From positions 1-64,000 of the forward strand of contig CAZKFL010000004.1 of assembly GCA_964552055.1 (NCBI GenBank): DNA of 64,000 nt. Direction: 5' to 3'. The position numbers and the translations under genes were made by a program. This DNA is from VGMD01 sp964552055. Lineage in GTDB: Bacteria > Chlamydiota > Chlamydiia > Chlamydiales > 2-12-FULL-49-11. The notes under the pieces are model-generated. The model was not told where the DNA came from. It did no database searches and saw nothing but the letters and a program-made list of their open reading frames with translations. Of this stretch, positions 42,914 to 51,952 are shown in pieces. Every line of letters begins with the position of its first letter. The stretch's first letter is position 1.

Positions 42914-45900
42914 AATCACCAGCAGCTGCTTCTGGAGGTCTTTCTAAAATTTTTTTGACGATGTGTAGTAGCTTGTATCGGTCTAGTTCAAAAAGCATAC
43001 TGGTATTTCCATCCAGTAGTTTGTCGTACTCTTCTGTTAATTTTGCATTGTATTTTTCAACCACTTGAGTTTTTAGTGAAATTCCCTTTAAGTCATCAAG
43101 CTTATTTAAGAAATCTAATGCCTCTTTGGAACTATTTGTTTTAAGTGAAAATAGTCTTCTTAAGAAGCTGTATGTTTCCGAATCGATTTTTTCAAATTCC
43201 CCTTTAGCAAGAGCTTTGCTAAGTGTTGCTATTTTTAGAGCTCTACTATCCATTGGAGTATATTGGTCCTCACTACCTTCGAGTGCTGCTCGAGTTTCAT
43301 TTTCAATTGTGCCATATTGTTTAGGGAAATAGATTTGTAGCATTTCATTCCAGGCCCAAATTTTGCAATATTCAAGGTGAGATTGATCTTCATTTTCAAA
43401 TAGCGCTTGAATCTCATCTTTTGCTTTTGCTAGGTCTTCTTCTTTTACATGAGTTATATGTCCATAGGAATCGTGAGTAATTTGAAAAGGTAGATTGAGA
43501 TCTAAGGAGAGTTTTGCAGTGTAGTAATAGAAAATATCGCGCTCAAAAGTTTCTGTTGCAATATCTCTGTCTCTTAGCGCATGAATTTTGTTTTGGGCAT
43601 AGTGACGTATCAGAGAGAATTTTGAAATTACATCAAGAAATGCTTTATTGCTTATCGGATCTAACGGGTTGATTTTTAGAGTAATTTCTTCAATATTTAA
43701 GAGCATCAGGGAAAGAGAGAGCGCGTCTATACATACATCTCCCGTGTCTCTTAAAATCTCTAAGAATTTTTCTCGAAATAGAGCATTTTCTCCCGCTAAT
43801 GAAAAATATTTCGGAATTAATTTTGAGAGCTCTTCTTTTTGTGCGGGGGGGTATTTTCCAGATCTTTCCATAAGATTTGCCCCCCATAATGTTAGATCAT
43901 TCAAATCTTCTATAGAAAGAATTGTTGTGAAAGCAAGGGCCTTTATCGGATCATACGGGGAACCATCAAAATATCTGAAAAATCCCTTGTAGAGATCTTC
44001 CCTTTGCATGAGAAAAGTTATCCAATCGGGTTGAAATACATTGTACATTTCTCTAAGCTGAATATTACCGGATAAAATAACTGATGTTAGCGCCGGAAGT
44101 GCAGTTGATAAATGAATAAGCTCGATTGGCAGAGCCTCTAAATGACAATTGGCGAGTGAGATACATTGAAGTTTTTTAACGCAGCTTAAATCTATATTAG
44201 ATAGATTTGTTTTAGATGCAATAAGATGTTCTAAGTGTGTTTGTTGTGACAAATCTATTGCATCAATTGGATTCTTGGAGATATCGAGTTTCTTTAGTTC
44301 CTTTCGCTGAAATACCGGAAGATGAAAAACATTAGGTAGGTTTGAAATTCCAAGGTCCGAAAGATTTAATAATGAAGCGCCTCTCATTGGAGATCCTATA
44401 AAATCTAGAATGCGTTCTTTGGCAATGATTCGTCCAGGTTCCTCGGGTGCATCTTCTATCCAAGATTTAAGCGCTTCTTTAATCGATATATATTGACCAA
44501 GAAGTAAAGACATAGATTCATATGTAGATGTTATCCTTTCTGTTTCTAAAATAACTTCCTCTTCTAACAATGTAGCCCTTATTTTTAAGAGATCGCTGGG
44601 AATTGCGCACAGTTCATCCTCTGAGGGAAGGTCAATTTCTACTATTTTTAGGACTTCTCTATGTAATTCAATTGCTTCTATTAATGATTCACGTTCTTTA
44701 AGGTAGGAAAGCCATAATGAACTGCCTAATGGGTTTGTAGAAGCTGTTCTAAGATGCTTAGGAATTTCAAATCGTCTTTCTAGATCGTGATTTTCGAATA
44801 GATTGAAGAACTTTAAACGTTGAAAATTTGATAGTTTAAGGGGAAGTATGCTTTGAAATGATGCTATTTTAGTCATACTTAAATTTACTTTTTTCAATTG
44901 AGTACAGTTTCGTAAATCTAATTTTTTTAGAGGAACATTTTTTATGAATAATTTCTTTAGTTTTTGAGCATTAAATAGATCAATTTCTTTTAATCCGACA
45001 TCAAGAATGATTAGTTGTATAAGCTGTTCATTTGCATTTAACTGAAGTTTTTTAAGGTTTAAGTTTTCTAATTTTAATTCTTTAAGGAATTTGCATTTCT
45101 CAATGTATAAAGATTCCAGCTCTTCACATTCTCCACAGGTAATTACTTCTATTAAATTAATTAAGGGAAAAGTTATTGTTTTTAATTTTAGATTGCATTC
45201 AGTATGTAAGATAGTCAGTTTAGAGCACGGTGTTAGGTCGAGATGTGTAATGTGTGTGTTGTCTACGCATAGGAATTGTAGATTTTGAAAGTGTACTAAA
45301 TTGATTTCTTCTACTTCTAAAGGTAAGTATAGTTCTCTTAGATCAACTAGAGTCCTTAAATCATAGTCACAATTAATGCTAGTTTGGTCTAACTTTAAGG
45401 TAGTAAGTTTGGTAGCGGTACTAAAATCGATATGCGCAATTGTTGAACCATTAAGGTCTAGAATTTCTAAGTCGGGAAATAGGCTGAGATCAAGTTCACC
45501 AATCTGACAATTGCCTAATCTAAGTGTTTTAAGTTTTGGGAATTTACTAAAATCAATAGAATCTGCATGAATATCTTCATGATAAAAGTGCTCTAATTTA
45601 TTAAATAGAGGGGAGTCAAAAATGCTTGGTAATTCGCAACTTTCGCAGGCTGAAAAATTTAGCGTGGTTGATAAGGGATTTGATAGAAATTCTTCAACTC
45701 TATCTTTTACCCCAATTCTCAATAAGTAATTCGAAGAAGGGTTAGAATCATCTGCTTGATTTGCCCAAAAAGTTAACGTTTTCGAAATTGTGAGATATTC
45801 TTGGTGCTCACTTATTATCACTTCTAATAGCGAAATCTCTTCATCCACACTATTGTCAGCGCTTATGATGTAAGTGTTAATTTTTTCAAATGTAGTTTTA

Positions 45901-46262
45901 TCAAATGTTTTGATCTGATTAAAACAAGATAAAGCTGCAGTTTTATCACCGTTTTCCAAAAATGCAAGAGCATGAGTAAGGTAATCCTTAGTTGATTTAG
46001 ATAACAGCTTTCTTAATGCTACTGCATTTATTGAAACGCAATTCGGACCACCCACCTCATCACTTACTAGTGACCTTTGAAATATAGACTGCCCAAGCTT
46101 AATTCGATCAGGACATTCAAATTTTCCTGCAAATTTCCATACATATTTGAATAGTTTGCTTGCAACTCGCCCAGTTAGTTCAGCTTCTGTTTCTAAAGGT
46201 ATTAGATCACTGCTTTCTAAATAAGAAGCTGCAATGGTGAAATTTAATTTTATAGTCTGCAT
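42876..46262 (-). CDS. LRR protein with NEL (IpaH/SspH)-type E3 ligase domain
   Basis: 1128 residues. After a 210-residue helical N-terminus come many leucine-rich repeats in two blocks (about 215-500 and 655-740; KLKTLRLGNCQIGELDLS, ELKKLDISKNPIDAIDLS). The C-terminal 350 residues resemble the NEL domain of Shigella IpaH and Salmonella SspH: FREKFLEILRDTGDVCIDALSLSLMLL carries the C-x-D pair (Cys844, Asp846). It is followed at the right distance by AKLSLDLNLPFQI..., GHITHVKEEDLAKAKDEI and WAWNEML. In known NELs the motif is CEDR; here Arg is Ala. It is probably translocated into host cells. It lies 33 bases after HECT2 on the same strand. Confidence 0.8.
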   Translation of the reverse strand: MQTIKLNFTIAASYLESSDLIPLETEAELTGRVASKLFKYVWKFAGKFECPDRIKLGQSIFQRSLVSDEVGGPNCVSINAVALRKLLSKSTKDYLTHALAFLENGDKTAALSCFNQIKTFDKTTFEKINTYIISADNSVDEEISLLEVIISEHQEYLTISKTLTFWANQADDSNPSSNYLLRIGVKDRVEEFLSNPLSTTLNFSACESCELPSIFDSPLFNKLEHFYHEDIHADSIDFSKFPKLKTLRLGNCQIGELDLSLFPDLEILDLNGSTIAHIDFSTATKLTTLKLDQTSINCDYDLRTLVDLRELYLPLEVEEINLVHFQNLQFLCVDNTHITHLDLTPCSKLTILHTECNLKLKTITFPLINLIEVITCGECEELESLYIEKCKFLKELKLENLNLKKLQLNANEQLIQLIILDVGLKEIDLFNAQKLKKLFIKNVPLKKLDLRNCTQLKKVNLSMTKIASFQSILPLKLSNFQRLKFFNLFENHDLERRFEIPKHLRTASTNPLGSSLWLSYLKERESLIEAIELHREVLKIVEIDLPSEDELCAIPSDLLKIRATLLEEEVILETERITSTYESMSLLLGQYISIKEALKSWIEDAPEEPGRIIAKERILDFIGSPMRGASLLNLSDLGISNLPNVFHLPVFQRKELKKLDISKNPIDAIDLSQQTHLEHLIASKTNLSNIDLSCVKKLQCISLANCHLEALPIELIHLSTALPALTSVILSGNIQLREMYNVFQPDWITFLMQREDLYKGFFRYFDGSPYDPIKALAFTTILSIEDLNDLTLWGANLMERSGKYPPAQKEELSKLIPKYFSLAGENALFREKFLEILRDTGDVCIDALSLSLMLLNIEEITLKINPLDPISNKAFLDVISKFSLIRHYAQNKIHALRDRDIATETFERDIFYYYTAKLSLDLNLPFQITHDSYGHITHVKEEDLAKAKDEIQALFENEDQSHLEYCKIWAWNEMLQIYFPKQYGTIENETRAALEGSEDQYTPMDSRALKIATLSKALAKGEFEKIDSETYSFLRRLFSLKTNSSKEALDFLNKLDDLKGISLKTQVVEKYNAKLTEEYDKLLDGNTSMLFELDRYKLLHIVKKILERPPEAAAGDSRGARKRVRTSA

Positions 46263-46295
46263 ATTATTTGGCTACTTGTAGCTCGAAAATAGGTT

Positions 46296-49241
46296 CTATC
46301 TAGTTGTATAGCTACTCCCGCCGCTCATGTTTCCTTTAAGAGTTTCTAAAAATACAGTTCGCTGTGTTTCAGGGCCGCACATCTCTATTGGAAATTCGCT
46401 TACCGGTATGTCTAATTGTCTAAAGCAAGTATGTGCATTAAACGTAAGCTCCGTTCCATTTGAAAAAAACAAGATCCTAGAACCTTGCATTAGCGTGGTT
46501 TGGCCAGTTATGTAAACTAGAAAGCGCTCTAGAAAAGCAGGATTATCTGCGTTTTCCCTGAGCAATTCAGCAATCCAGTCGATTCTTAGATTATAGGGAG
46601 CGCCACCTTCTCTGCGTGTGAAGGACGCAATGATATCATGAGCAGTAGCTGGCCTTCCTTGAATTCTTGCCATTGTTACATCCGGCGTGACAGCGCGAAT
46701 ACTCAATTGGAATGCAGGTGGACAACTGCTATAAACAGCTTTTACAGCGAGTACATATTCCTGAGAAGAAGATAAAACATCTTCTTCAATCAGCTGCGCT
46801 AATTGTGGCCTTGTGATTGTTTCCCAATTTTCAACTCCGTCTGGTAGGTCAGAATACAGCTGGTCTCTTAAAGAGGTGACTGCACCCGTCATTTCTAATT
46901 CTTGCCTCTCGTACCAATCAATTACTGTCCTGACTGCAACTTCATTAGCGGTATGACCTGAATTTCTTGCGCGAGTTATCTCTACCTGCAAAATGGTGTC
47001 ATTAACTCCGAGTGCCGCCAGCCTTAATGCAGCAAAAAAAGGCAACAGTATATATTTTCCGATGACTAACCCACGTGCATCAGAATTTGCTACAACGTAT
47101 GACATGAGTTGAGCAAAATTTGCGTAAGTAGAATTAGATAATGATCCTTCTTGTAATCTAGGAATCCCGTCTTCTAGAAGCATTTGTGTACGTTTTGCGA
47201 TAGTGGTTGAAAATAATCCGCGTCCAAGATCACTGAAAAATTGTCTAGATGGACCGCCAGCATCAATTCCAGGCGTCCGATTAAATAAGTCATTAAGGAA
47301 AGTAACTCTGGTTGGAATGTTTGCTTGTAAAAGTGGGGTGATTTTAGCGAGCACCATTTCAGGGAAACATTCTATTGCAAGAGGATGAACAGAAATTTCG
47401 CTACCTGCTACAGTTATTCCTTTTGTATTTAAAATATGTTCAAAAAATTTCTGTATTTTTTCATTCCAAGGGTTTCTGATATTAAATAAATCGGTTAGAG
47501 AAACTGCAATTCCAGTGTCCGTTTCTGCAGAAAGTACTTGTCCAGCAGGACCCATTACAATACTCAGGGATCCCGAGCCGTCTTCATTTGTCACTTTTAA
47601 TTGGTATCCGCCTGCATAAGGAGCGCAATAAATTTGGGCACCTGCAAACGCTAATCTACGCTCAGCAGAAGAATGTTCTCTTTCGATATATTTAGGCAAA
47701 ACACGTAGCCATTTATTCGATTCCCTATAAGCTGGGTCTAATTCAGGAGTTGCTACAACTTCGGGTACAACAGGTGCGACAACTGGTGCTACAACAGGTG
47801 CGACAACAGGTGCTACAACAGGTGTTACAACAGGTGCTATAACAGGCTCTGCCAATTCTCCCTTAGCTAGTAACCTACTGTAAAAAGTAGTTAGTTTTTT
47901 GTTAAATTCATTTGTTGGATCATATATGGTCGTAATTTCTCTCTCTATTTGATTTGCAAAAAATGATGTTATACTTCCTTCTGCATTAAAATTGATTTTG
48001 AAGGCTTCTTCTTGTGAAGTGGACGCTGTAAATGTAAGAACTCTAGTGGCTACATTATATAGGATATCATAGCTAGTTCCATTATGATCATTAAGTAAAA
48101 CGATATCTTGCCCATCCTGAGTATAACTTTTAAGATGTTCCAAAAGATAATTTGCTGTACGCTCAGAAATGCTTGGTAGATGCTCTCTTCTCCCATTTTG
48201 TCTGATCTCACCCATAAATCCAGCAAGGCGTTGGCTCCAAATATTTGTTGGGTCGAGTAAGGAGGCTATTCCTTCAGAGCGTTGATTCCCAGCTGCTCCA
48301 GTCACGTAAACAATTGATCCGTCAAGGTATGAAAGACTATCAGGGTTAGCAGTGTCTCGGAATGGTACCCTTATATTAATGATATCGATTGCCCCAGGGA
48401 TAGTAATTGTAATCTGGCCTTCTTGATTTGCCGAACAGGGGAAATAATTGAGTTTGCAAAGTTTGTTATCACAAGATGTGAGTGTAAGAGATAGTTCTTC
48501 TCCCAAATGGAACTCTCTTAAATAATTAGCTAGGTCTCTTAATGATTCAGGAACAAATGGAACGCTTCCTCTAACTAAAATGTGTATGCGCCCACCCTCT
48601 GTTTCAGTCGAAAAATTGAGAGCACGCCACGCATCTGGCACAATAACTGGACCAGCAAAAGGCATAGTGGCAATCCTTTGCCCCGCCCGAATAAATATGA
48701 CTTCTTGAGTATGTTCTATAGCCTGATATTGAACTAATGAAGCTCTTACTGATTCAGCAACTTCAAGAACTGTCATATCTCCACGAAAGGTTAATCCGCG
48801 AAAATGTCTTCGAGTTCCTTGCGGATATATTATGTTTCTTTCAGCCAACATAGTGTGAACATTATTACCTTGTATGGCTGGTATTTCAATCAGTTCTGGA
48901 TCTTGATTTATTAGTAGATGGGCGTCATCAATTACGGGTGCTGCAACAGCTCCGACTTCTGCTTCGACTTCTGCTTCGACTTCTGGCCCCCTGATTTGGA
49001 TGGGTTGATGTAAATGAACACCCCCTTGCCCAAGGACTGGAAGAGGAACTTGTCTATTCGTCCTACCCGTAAGTAAGTTCACATTTTCTATCATCCAATT
49101 TAGACCTCTAGAAAGAAGTAGAAATGTTTGGGTTATGATCAGGGTTATTGTGTTGCAAGTTGTTGTAGCTAAGCGATTAATATTTTGATGAAGGGCTAGC
49201 CCTATTTGCAATGGTCTGTTAGAAGGAGCAATTAATGACAT
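46296..49241 (-). CDS. HECT-type E3 ubiquitin ligase-like effector (HECT2)
   Basis: 981 residues, AGG 6 bases before ATG. The C-terminal HECT domain shows IDAGGPSRQFFSDLGRGLFS (Gly662), YANFAQLMSYVV...GLVIGKYILLPFFAAL and FNAHTCFRQLDIPV with Cys939 as candidate catalytic residue, 42 residues from the end. Further N-terminal are a Pro/Val repeat (APVV repeated five times or so, about residues 475-500), an EVEAEVEAEV repeat (about 85) and a region (about 140-225) that might be beta-grasp/ubiquitin-like. A hydrophobic segment near residues 30-50 could be a membrane anchor. It is upstream of and probably co-transcribed with the NEL gene. Confidence 0.84.
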   Translation of the reverse strand: MSLIAPSNRPLQIGLALHQNINRLATTTCNTITLIITQTFLLLSRGLNWMIENVNLLTGRTNRQVPLPVLGQGGVHLHQPIQIRGPEVEAEVEAEVGAVAAPVIDDAHLLINQDPELIEIPAIQGNNVHTMLAERNIIYPQGTRRHFRGLTFRGDMTVLEVAESVRASLVQYQAIEHTQEVIFIRAGQRIATMPFAGPVIVPDAWRALNFSTETEGGRIHILVRGSVPFVPESLRDLANYLREFHLGEELSLTLTSCDNKLCKLNYFPCSANQEGQITITIPGAIDIINIRVPFRDTANPDSLSYLDGSIVYVTGAAGNQRSEGIASLLDPTNIWSQRLAGFMGEIRQNGRREHLPSISERTANYLLEHLKSYTQDGQDIVLLNDHNGTSYDILYNVATRVLTFTASTSQEEAFKINFNAEGSITSFFANQIEREITTIYDPTNEFNKKLTTFYSRLLAKGELAEPVIAPVVTPVVAPVVAPVVAPVVAPVVPEVVATPELDPAYRESNKWLRVLPKYIEREHSSAERRLAFAGAQIYCAPYAGGYQLKVTNEDGSGSLSIVMGPAGQVLSAETDTGIAVSLTDLFNIRNPWNEKIQKFFEHILNTKGITVAGSEISVHPLAIECFPEMVLAKITPLLQANIPTRVTFLNDLFNRTPGIDAGGPSRQFFSDLGRGLFSTTIAKRTQMLLEDGIPRLQEGSLSNSTYANFAQLMSYVVANSDARGLVIGKYILLPFFAALRLAALGVNDTILQVEITRARNSGHTANEVAVRTVIDWYERQELEMTGAVTSLRDQLYSDLPDGVENWETITRPQLAQLIEEDVLSSSQEYVLAVKAVYSSCPPAFQLSIRAVTPDVTMARIQGRPATAHDIIASFTRREGGAPYNLRIDWIAELLRENADNPAFLERFLVYITGQTTLMQGSRILFFSNGTELTFNAHTCFRQLDIPVSEFPIEMCGPETQRTVFLETLKGNMSGGSSYTTR

Positions 49242-49417
49242 ATTAACCTACTTGATTTGATGTATATAGGTAAAATAATACATGAACCTTACAGTTACTG
49301 TAAATAAAGAAATTGCAAAGATAAAATTTTAAATAGCACGGCTTCATTCGTTTTGGAATATATTGTAATATAGGTTATGGTGATTTAGATGGAGATTTTT
49401 TCTTTAGAGAGGCGAAT

Positions 49418-50194
49418 TTGAATAGAGTTAAAGTATTATTTTTATTTGTGGGCGCTCTATTTTTATTGACTGCTGGGGGTTTTTCGGGGTTTCGGGTCTA
49501 TAGGGCATTTGTGGCTGAAAAAATGAGGGACGAAAAGTATGTAATTACTACGCTTATCCAGACGGGGCCCATAAAGGAAGCTTTGCCATCCATTTATTTG
49601 GCAGAGCTTTTACAGCTATCGATGGATAAGCCTCAAAATTATTTTGCCTTTGATGAGGATCTTGCTGAGAAAGCTCTTTTAAATTGCCCGGTAATTCAAA
49701 AAGCTAAAGTGAAGAAAATCAAGCCTGATAGCGTGCATGTTGACTATGAGGTGTTTGTGCCGATAGCGTTAGTTGGAGATAGCTTAAATCTTGCAATTGA
49801 CGAACAGGGTGTTATTTTTCCAATAGAGCCATTTTTTTCCCCTAAAAGGCTTCCTGAAATTTATTTTGGATCTTTGGATGTTGATAGAGAGAAGTTTGAG
49901 CTCGCACTAGCAATTCTTTCGTTTTTTGATAAGAGAGCTCAGTTTGAGGGAAGTGTAGTAAAAATGATTGATGTATCGAACGCGTTGCAAGAAAGTTTTG
50001 GAAAAAGGGAGGTTGTAATTACGCTTGTTGAGAATGATAAGACTTGGTATTTGAGACTTACGCCTCATAAATTCCCCGAGGAATTGAATAATTTTGTAAA
50101 CTTAAGAACTCTTGCTTTGGCAGGTTCAGGACATAAAAAAGTGGTAGATCTTAGGCTTTCTAAAGCAGCTTATATTGAGGAGATTAGGTATTGA
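49418..50194 (+). CDS. ftsQ: Cell-division protein FtsQ
   Basis: 258 residues from TTG with GAGGCG just upstream. A single N-terminal membrane helix (residues 6-26) is followed by a POTRA-like region (VIQKAKVKKIKPDSVHVDYEVFVPIALVG) and a beta domain with LAIDEQGVIFPI. This matches chlamydial FtsQ (CT764) in size and place. It links the cytoplasmic and periplasmic parts of the divisome. It overlaps cutA in a TTGA junction. Confidence 0.85.
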   Translation: MNRVKVLFLFVGALFLLTAGGFSGFRVYRAFVAEKMRDEKYVITTLIQTGPIKEALPSIYLAELLQLSMDKPQNYFAFDEDLAEKALLNCPVIQKAKVKKIKPDSVHVDYEVFVPIALVGDSLNLAIDEQGVIFPIEPFFSPKRLPEIYFGSLDVDREKFELALAILSFFDKRAQFEGSVVKMIDVSNALQESFGKREVVITLVENDKTWYLRLTPHKFPEELNNFVNLRTLALAGSGHKKVVDLRLSKAAYIEEIRY

Positions 50195-50514
50195 AAAAGA
50201 TATGTCTTATTTTGTGTACTACGAAGAATATTGAAGAGGCTAGAATCATTGCAAAAGGTCTTTTGGGTGAGGGATTGATTGCATGCGCATCAATTGTTCA
50301 GCCTGTTGAATCTTGGTTTGTCTGGAAAGACCAGATTGAGGAAGTTCAAGAAGTGCAGTTATTTATAAAAACTAATGCGGAGAAATATGGCGAGGTGGAG
50401 CGCTATATTACAGCAAATCACTCGTATGAGGTTCCTGAAATCATGGCACTTAATGTGGAAAAAGGTTTTCTTCCTTATTTAAACTGGATTCACCAAACAG
50501 TAGAAAGTACTTGA
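50191..50514 (+). CDS. cutA: CutA divalent-cation tolerance protein
   Basis: 107 residues from a TTG overlapping the ftsQ stop. The family body is plain: LCTTKNIEEARIIAKGLLGEGLIACASIVQPVESWFVWKDQIE and SYEVPEIMAL. CutA is a PII-like trimer found almost universally; its in-vivo role is unsettled. Confidence 0.93.
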   Translation: MKKICLILCTTKNIEEARIIAKGLLGEGLIACASIVQPVESWFVWKDQIEEVQEVQLFIKTNAEKYGEVERYITANHSYEVPEIMALNVEKGFLPYLNWIHQTVEST

Positions 50515-50559
50515 TAAGAAAAGTAAAACGACAGAGAATTTAGTCTTAAGGGGTGTTCT

Positions 50560-50913
50560 ATGCAGATTATAAAAGATGAGAGTAAGGGTGATGGGATTGT
50601 GATTCTCAGATTAGAAGGAAGGTTAGATGCACTTACATCGCCGAATCTTGATAATGAGATCGACAATTTGCTTAATAGTCAAAAGGTTAAAATTGTAATT
50701 GATTTTAGCGGAGTTGACTATTTAAGTAGCGCTGGAATGAGAGCGCTTCTTTCAGGAACTAAGAAAGTAGTGAAAAAAGGTGGAAAATTAAGTACGCACT
50801 CAATGAACGAAGATTTGATGGAAATTATTAAAATGGCTGGGTTTGGCTCAATAATATCTATTTGTCTGACTGAAGATGAGGCTATTAAGTCTTTAAATCA
50901 AAATAGGGCTTAA
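50560..50913 (+). CDS. rsbV: STAS-domain anti-sigma factor antagonist (RsbV type)
   Basis: 117 residues with GGGGTG before ATG. IVILRLEGRLDALTSPNLDNEI and VIDFSGVDYLSSAGMRALLSG carry the phosphorylatable Ser of RsbV proteins (SSAGM). In chlamydiae RsbV/RsbW/RsbU form a partner-switching pathway for sigma factor control. The position (before miaA) equals CT765. Its stop overlaps the miaA ATG. Confidence 0.9.
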   Translation: MQIIKDESKGDGIVILRLEGRLDALTSPNLDNEIDNLLNSQKVKIVIDFSGVDYLSSAGMRALLSGTKKVVKKGGKLSTHSMNEDLMEIIKMAGFGSIISICLTEDEAIKSLNQNRA

Positions 50914-51911
50914 TGACGCCAAATTGTGTATGTCCGACGCCCCTTGAGCAAAAAGAGAAAACGGAATCTGGTTCTAAACGAAAAAAGATTTTAGTTATCG
51001 CAGGTCCTACTGCAACTGGTAAAACTGAGCTTTCCATTCGCATTGCAAGTGGTATTGGTGGGGAAATTATTTCGTGTGATTCTATGCAAGTGTATAAGGC
51101 TGCTGATATAGGTTCTGCGAAACCATCAAAAGAAGAGCTTAAAGCTGTCCCTCACCACTTAATTGATATTAGGGCAATTTTTGAGCCGTTTAATGTTGCT
51201 GATTTTTATGAAGAAGCAACTTCTGCCTTGCAAGACATTGTTTTAAGAAATAAAATTCCAATTACTTGTGGCGGAGCAGGATTTTATATTCATACGTTTT
51301 TATATGGGCCGCCTATGGGCCCTCCAGCAGATAAGCAAATAAGAGCTAAATTAGAGGGTGATTTAGAAAAATTTGGTGTCGAAAGACTGTATCAGAAATT
51401 ATGTGAGCTCGACCCGGATTACGCAAGGTCGATCACTGTTCAAGATAAGCATAAGATTGTTAGAGCTCTAGAAATCATATTGATAACTGGAAAAAGAGTT
51501 AGTGAAATTCCAAAACCATCTGAGGAAGATTTGTCACAGGAATACGATTTTCGTTGTTGGTTTATTTATTATCCGAAACCAATTTTGTATCCTAGAATTG
51601 AAAAAAGATGCGATGAGATGATTCAAAATGGCCTTATTGAAGAAGTTGTGCGTCTCCGAGAGGGATTAGAAACTAATTCTGCTGCGTCAAATGCAATTGG
51701 CTATAGGCAAGCAATTAAGTATTTAGATTCGCCAAAAGAGAAAAAGGATTGGGATTATTTTGTCTCTTCATTCAAACAAGCGAGTCGAAATTACGCGAAA
51801 AGGCAATTTACCTGGTTTCGCAGGGAGCCCCTTTTTCGCTGGTTAGATCTTAGCCTTTCTAGTATTGAGAATGCAGCAGAGATTATCATCCGCGACTTCG
51901 AACACAATTAG
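50913..51911 (+). CDS. miaA: tRNA dimethylallyltransferase
   Basis: 332 residues. P-loop AGPTATGKTELS, SCDSMQVYK, GGAGFYIHTFLYG and AIGYRQAIKYL match MiaA, which adds a dimethylallyl group to A37 of tRNAs reading UNN codons. It starts in an overlap with rsbV. The N-terminal 24 residues are an unconserved Lys-rich tail. Confidence 0.95.
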   Translation: MTPNCVCPTPLEQKEKTESGSKRKKILVIAGPTATGKTELSIRIASGIGGEIISCDSMQVYKAADIGSAKPSKEELKAVPHHLIDIRAIFEPFNVADFYEEATSALQDIVLRNKIPITCGGAGFYIHTFLYGPPMGPPADKQIRAKLEGDLEKFGVERLYQKLCELDPDYARSITVQDKHKIVRALEIILITGKRVSEIPKPSEEDLSQEYDFRCWFIYYPKPILYPRIEKRCDEMIQNGLIEEVVRLREGLETNSAASNAIGYRQAIKYLDSPKEKKDWDYFVSSFKQASRNYAKRQFTWFRREPLFRWLDLSLSSIENAAEIIIRDFEHN

Positions 51912-51952
51912 ATTGCAGTATTAAGGGGGACCTGGTATTATCTGACGCTCTT

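Noticed and set aside
43690..43992. Opposite-strand frames within the NEL gene
   Set aside because: Shadows of a long, well-supported coding region; no ribosome sites or recognisable domains.
47750..47880. Tandem GTTGTCGCACCTGT-like repeat as a mobile or regulatory repeat
   Set aside because: It is the coding sequence of the Pro-Val (APVV) repeat in HECT2, in frame and explained by the protein.
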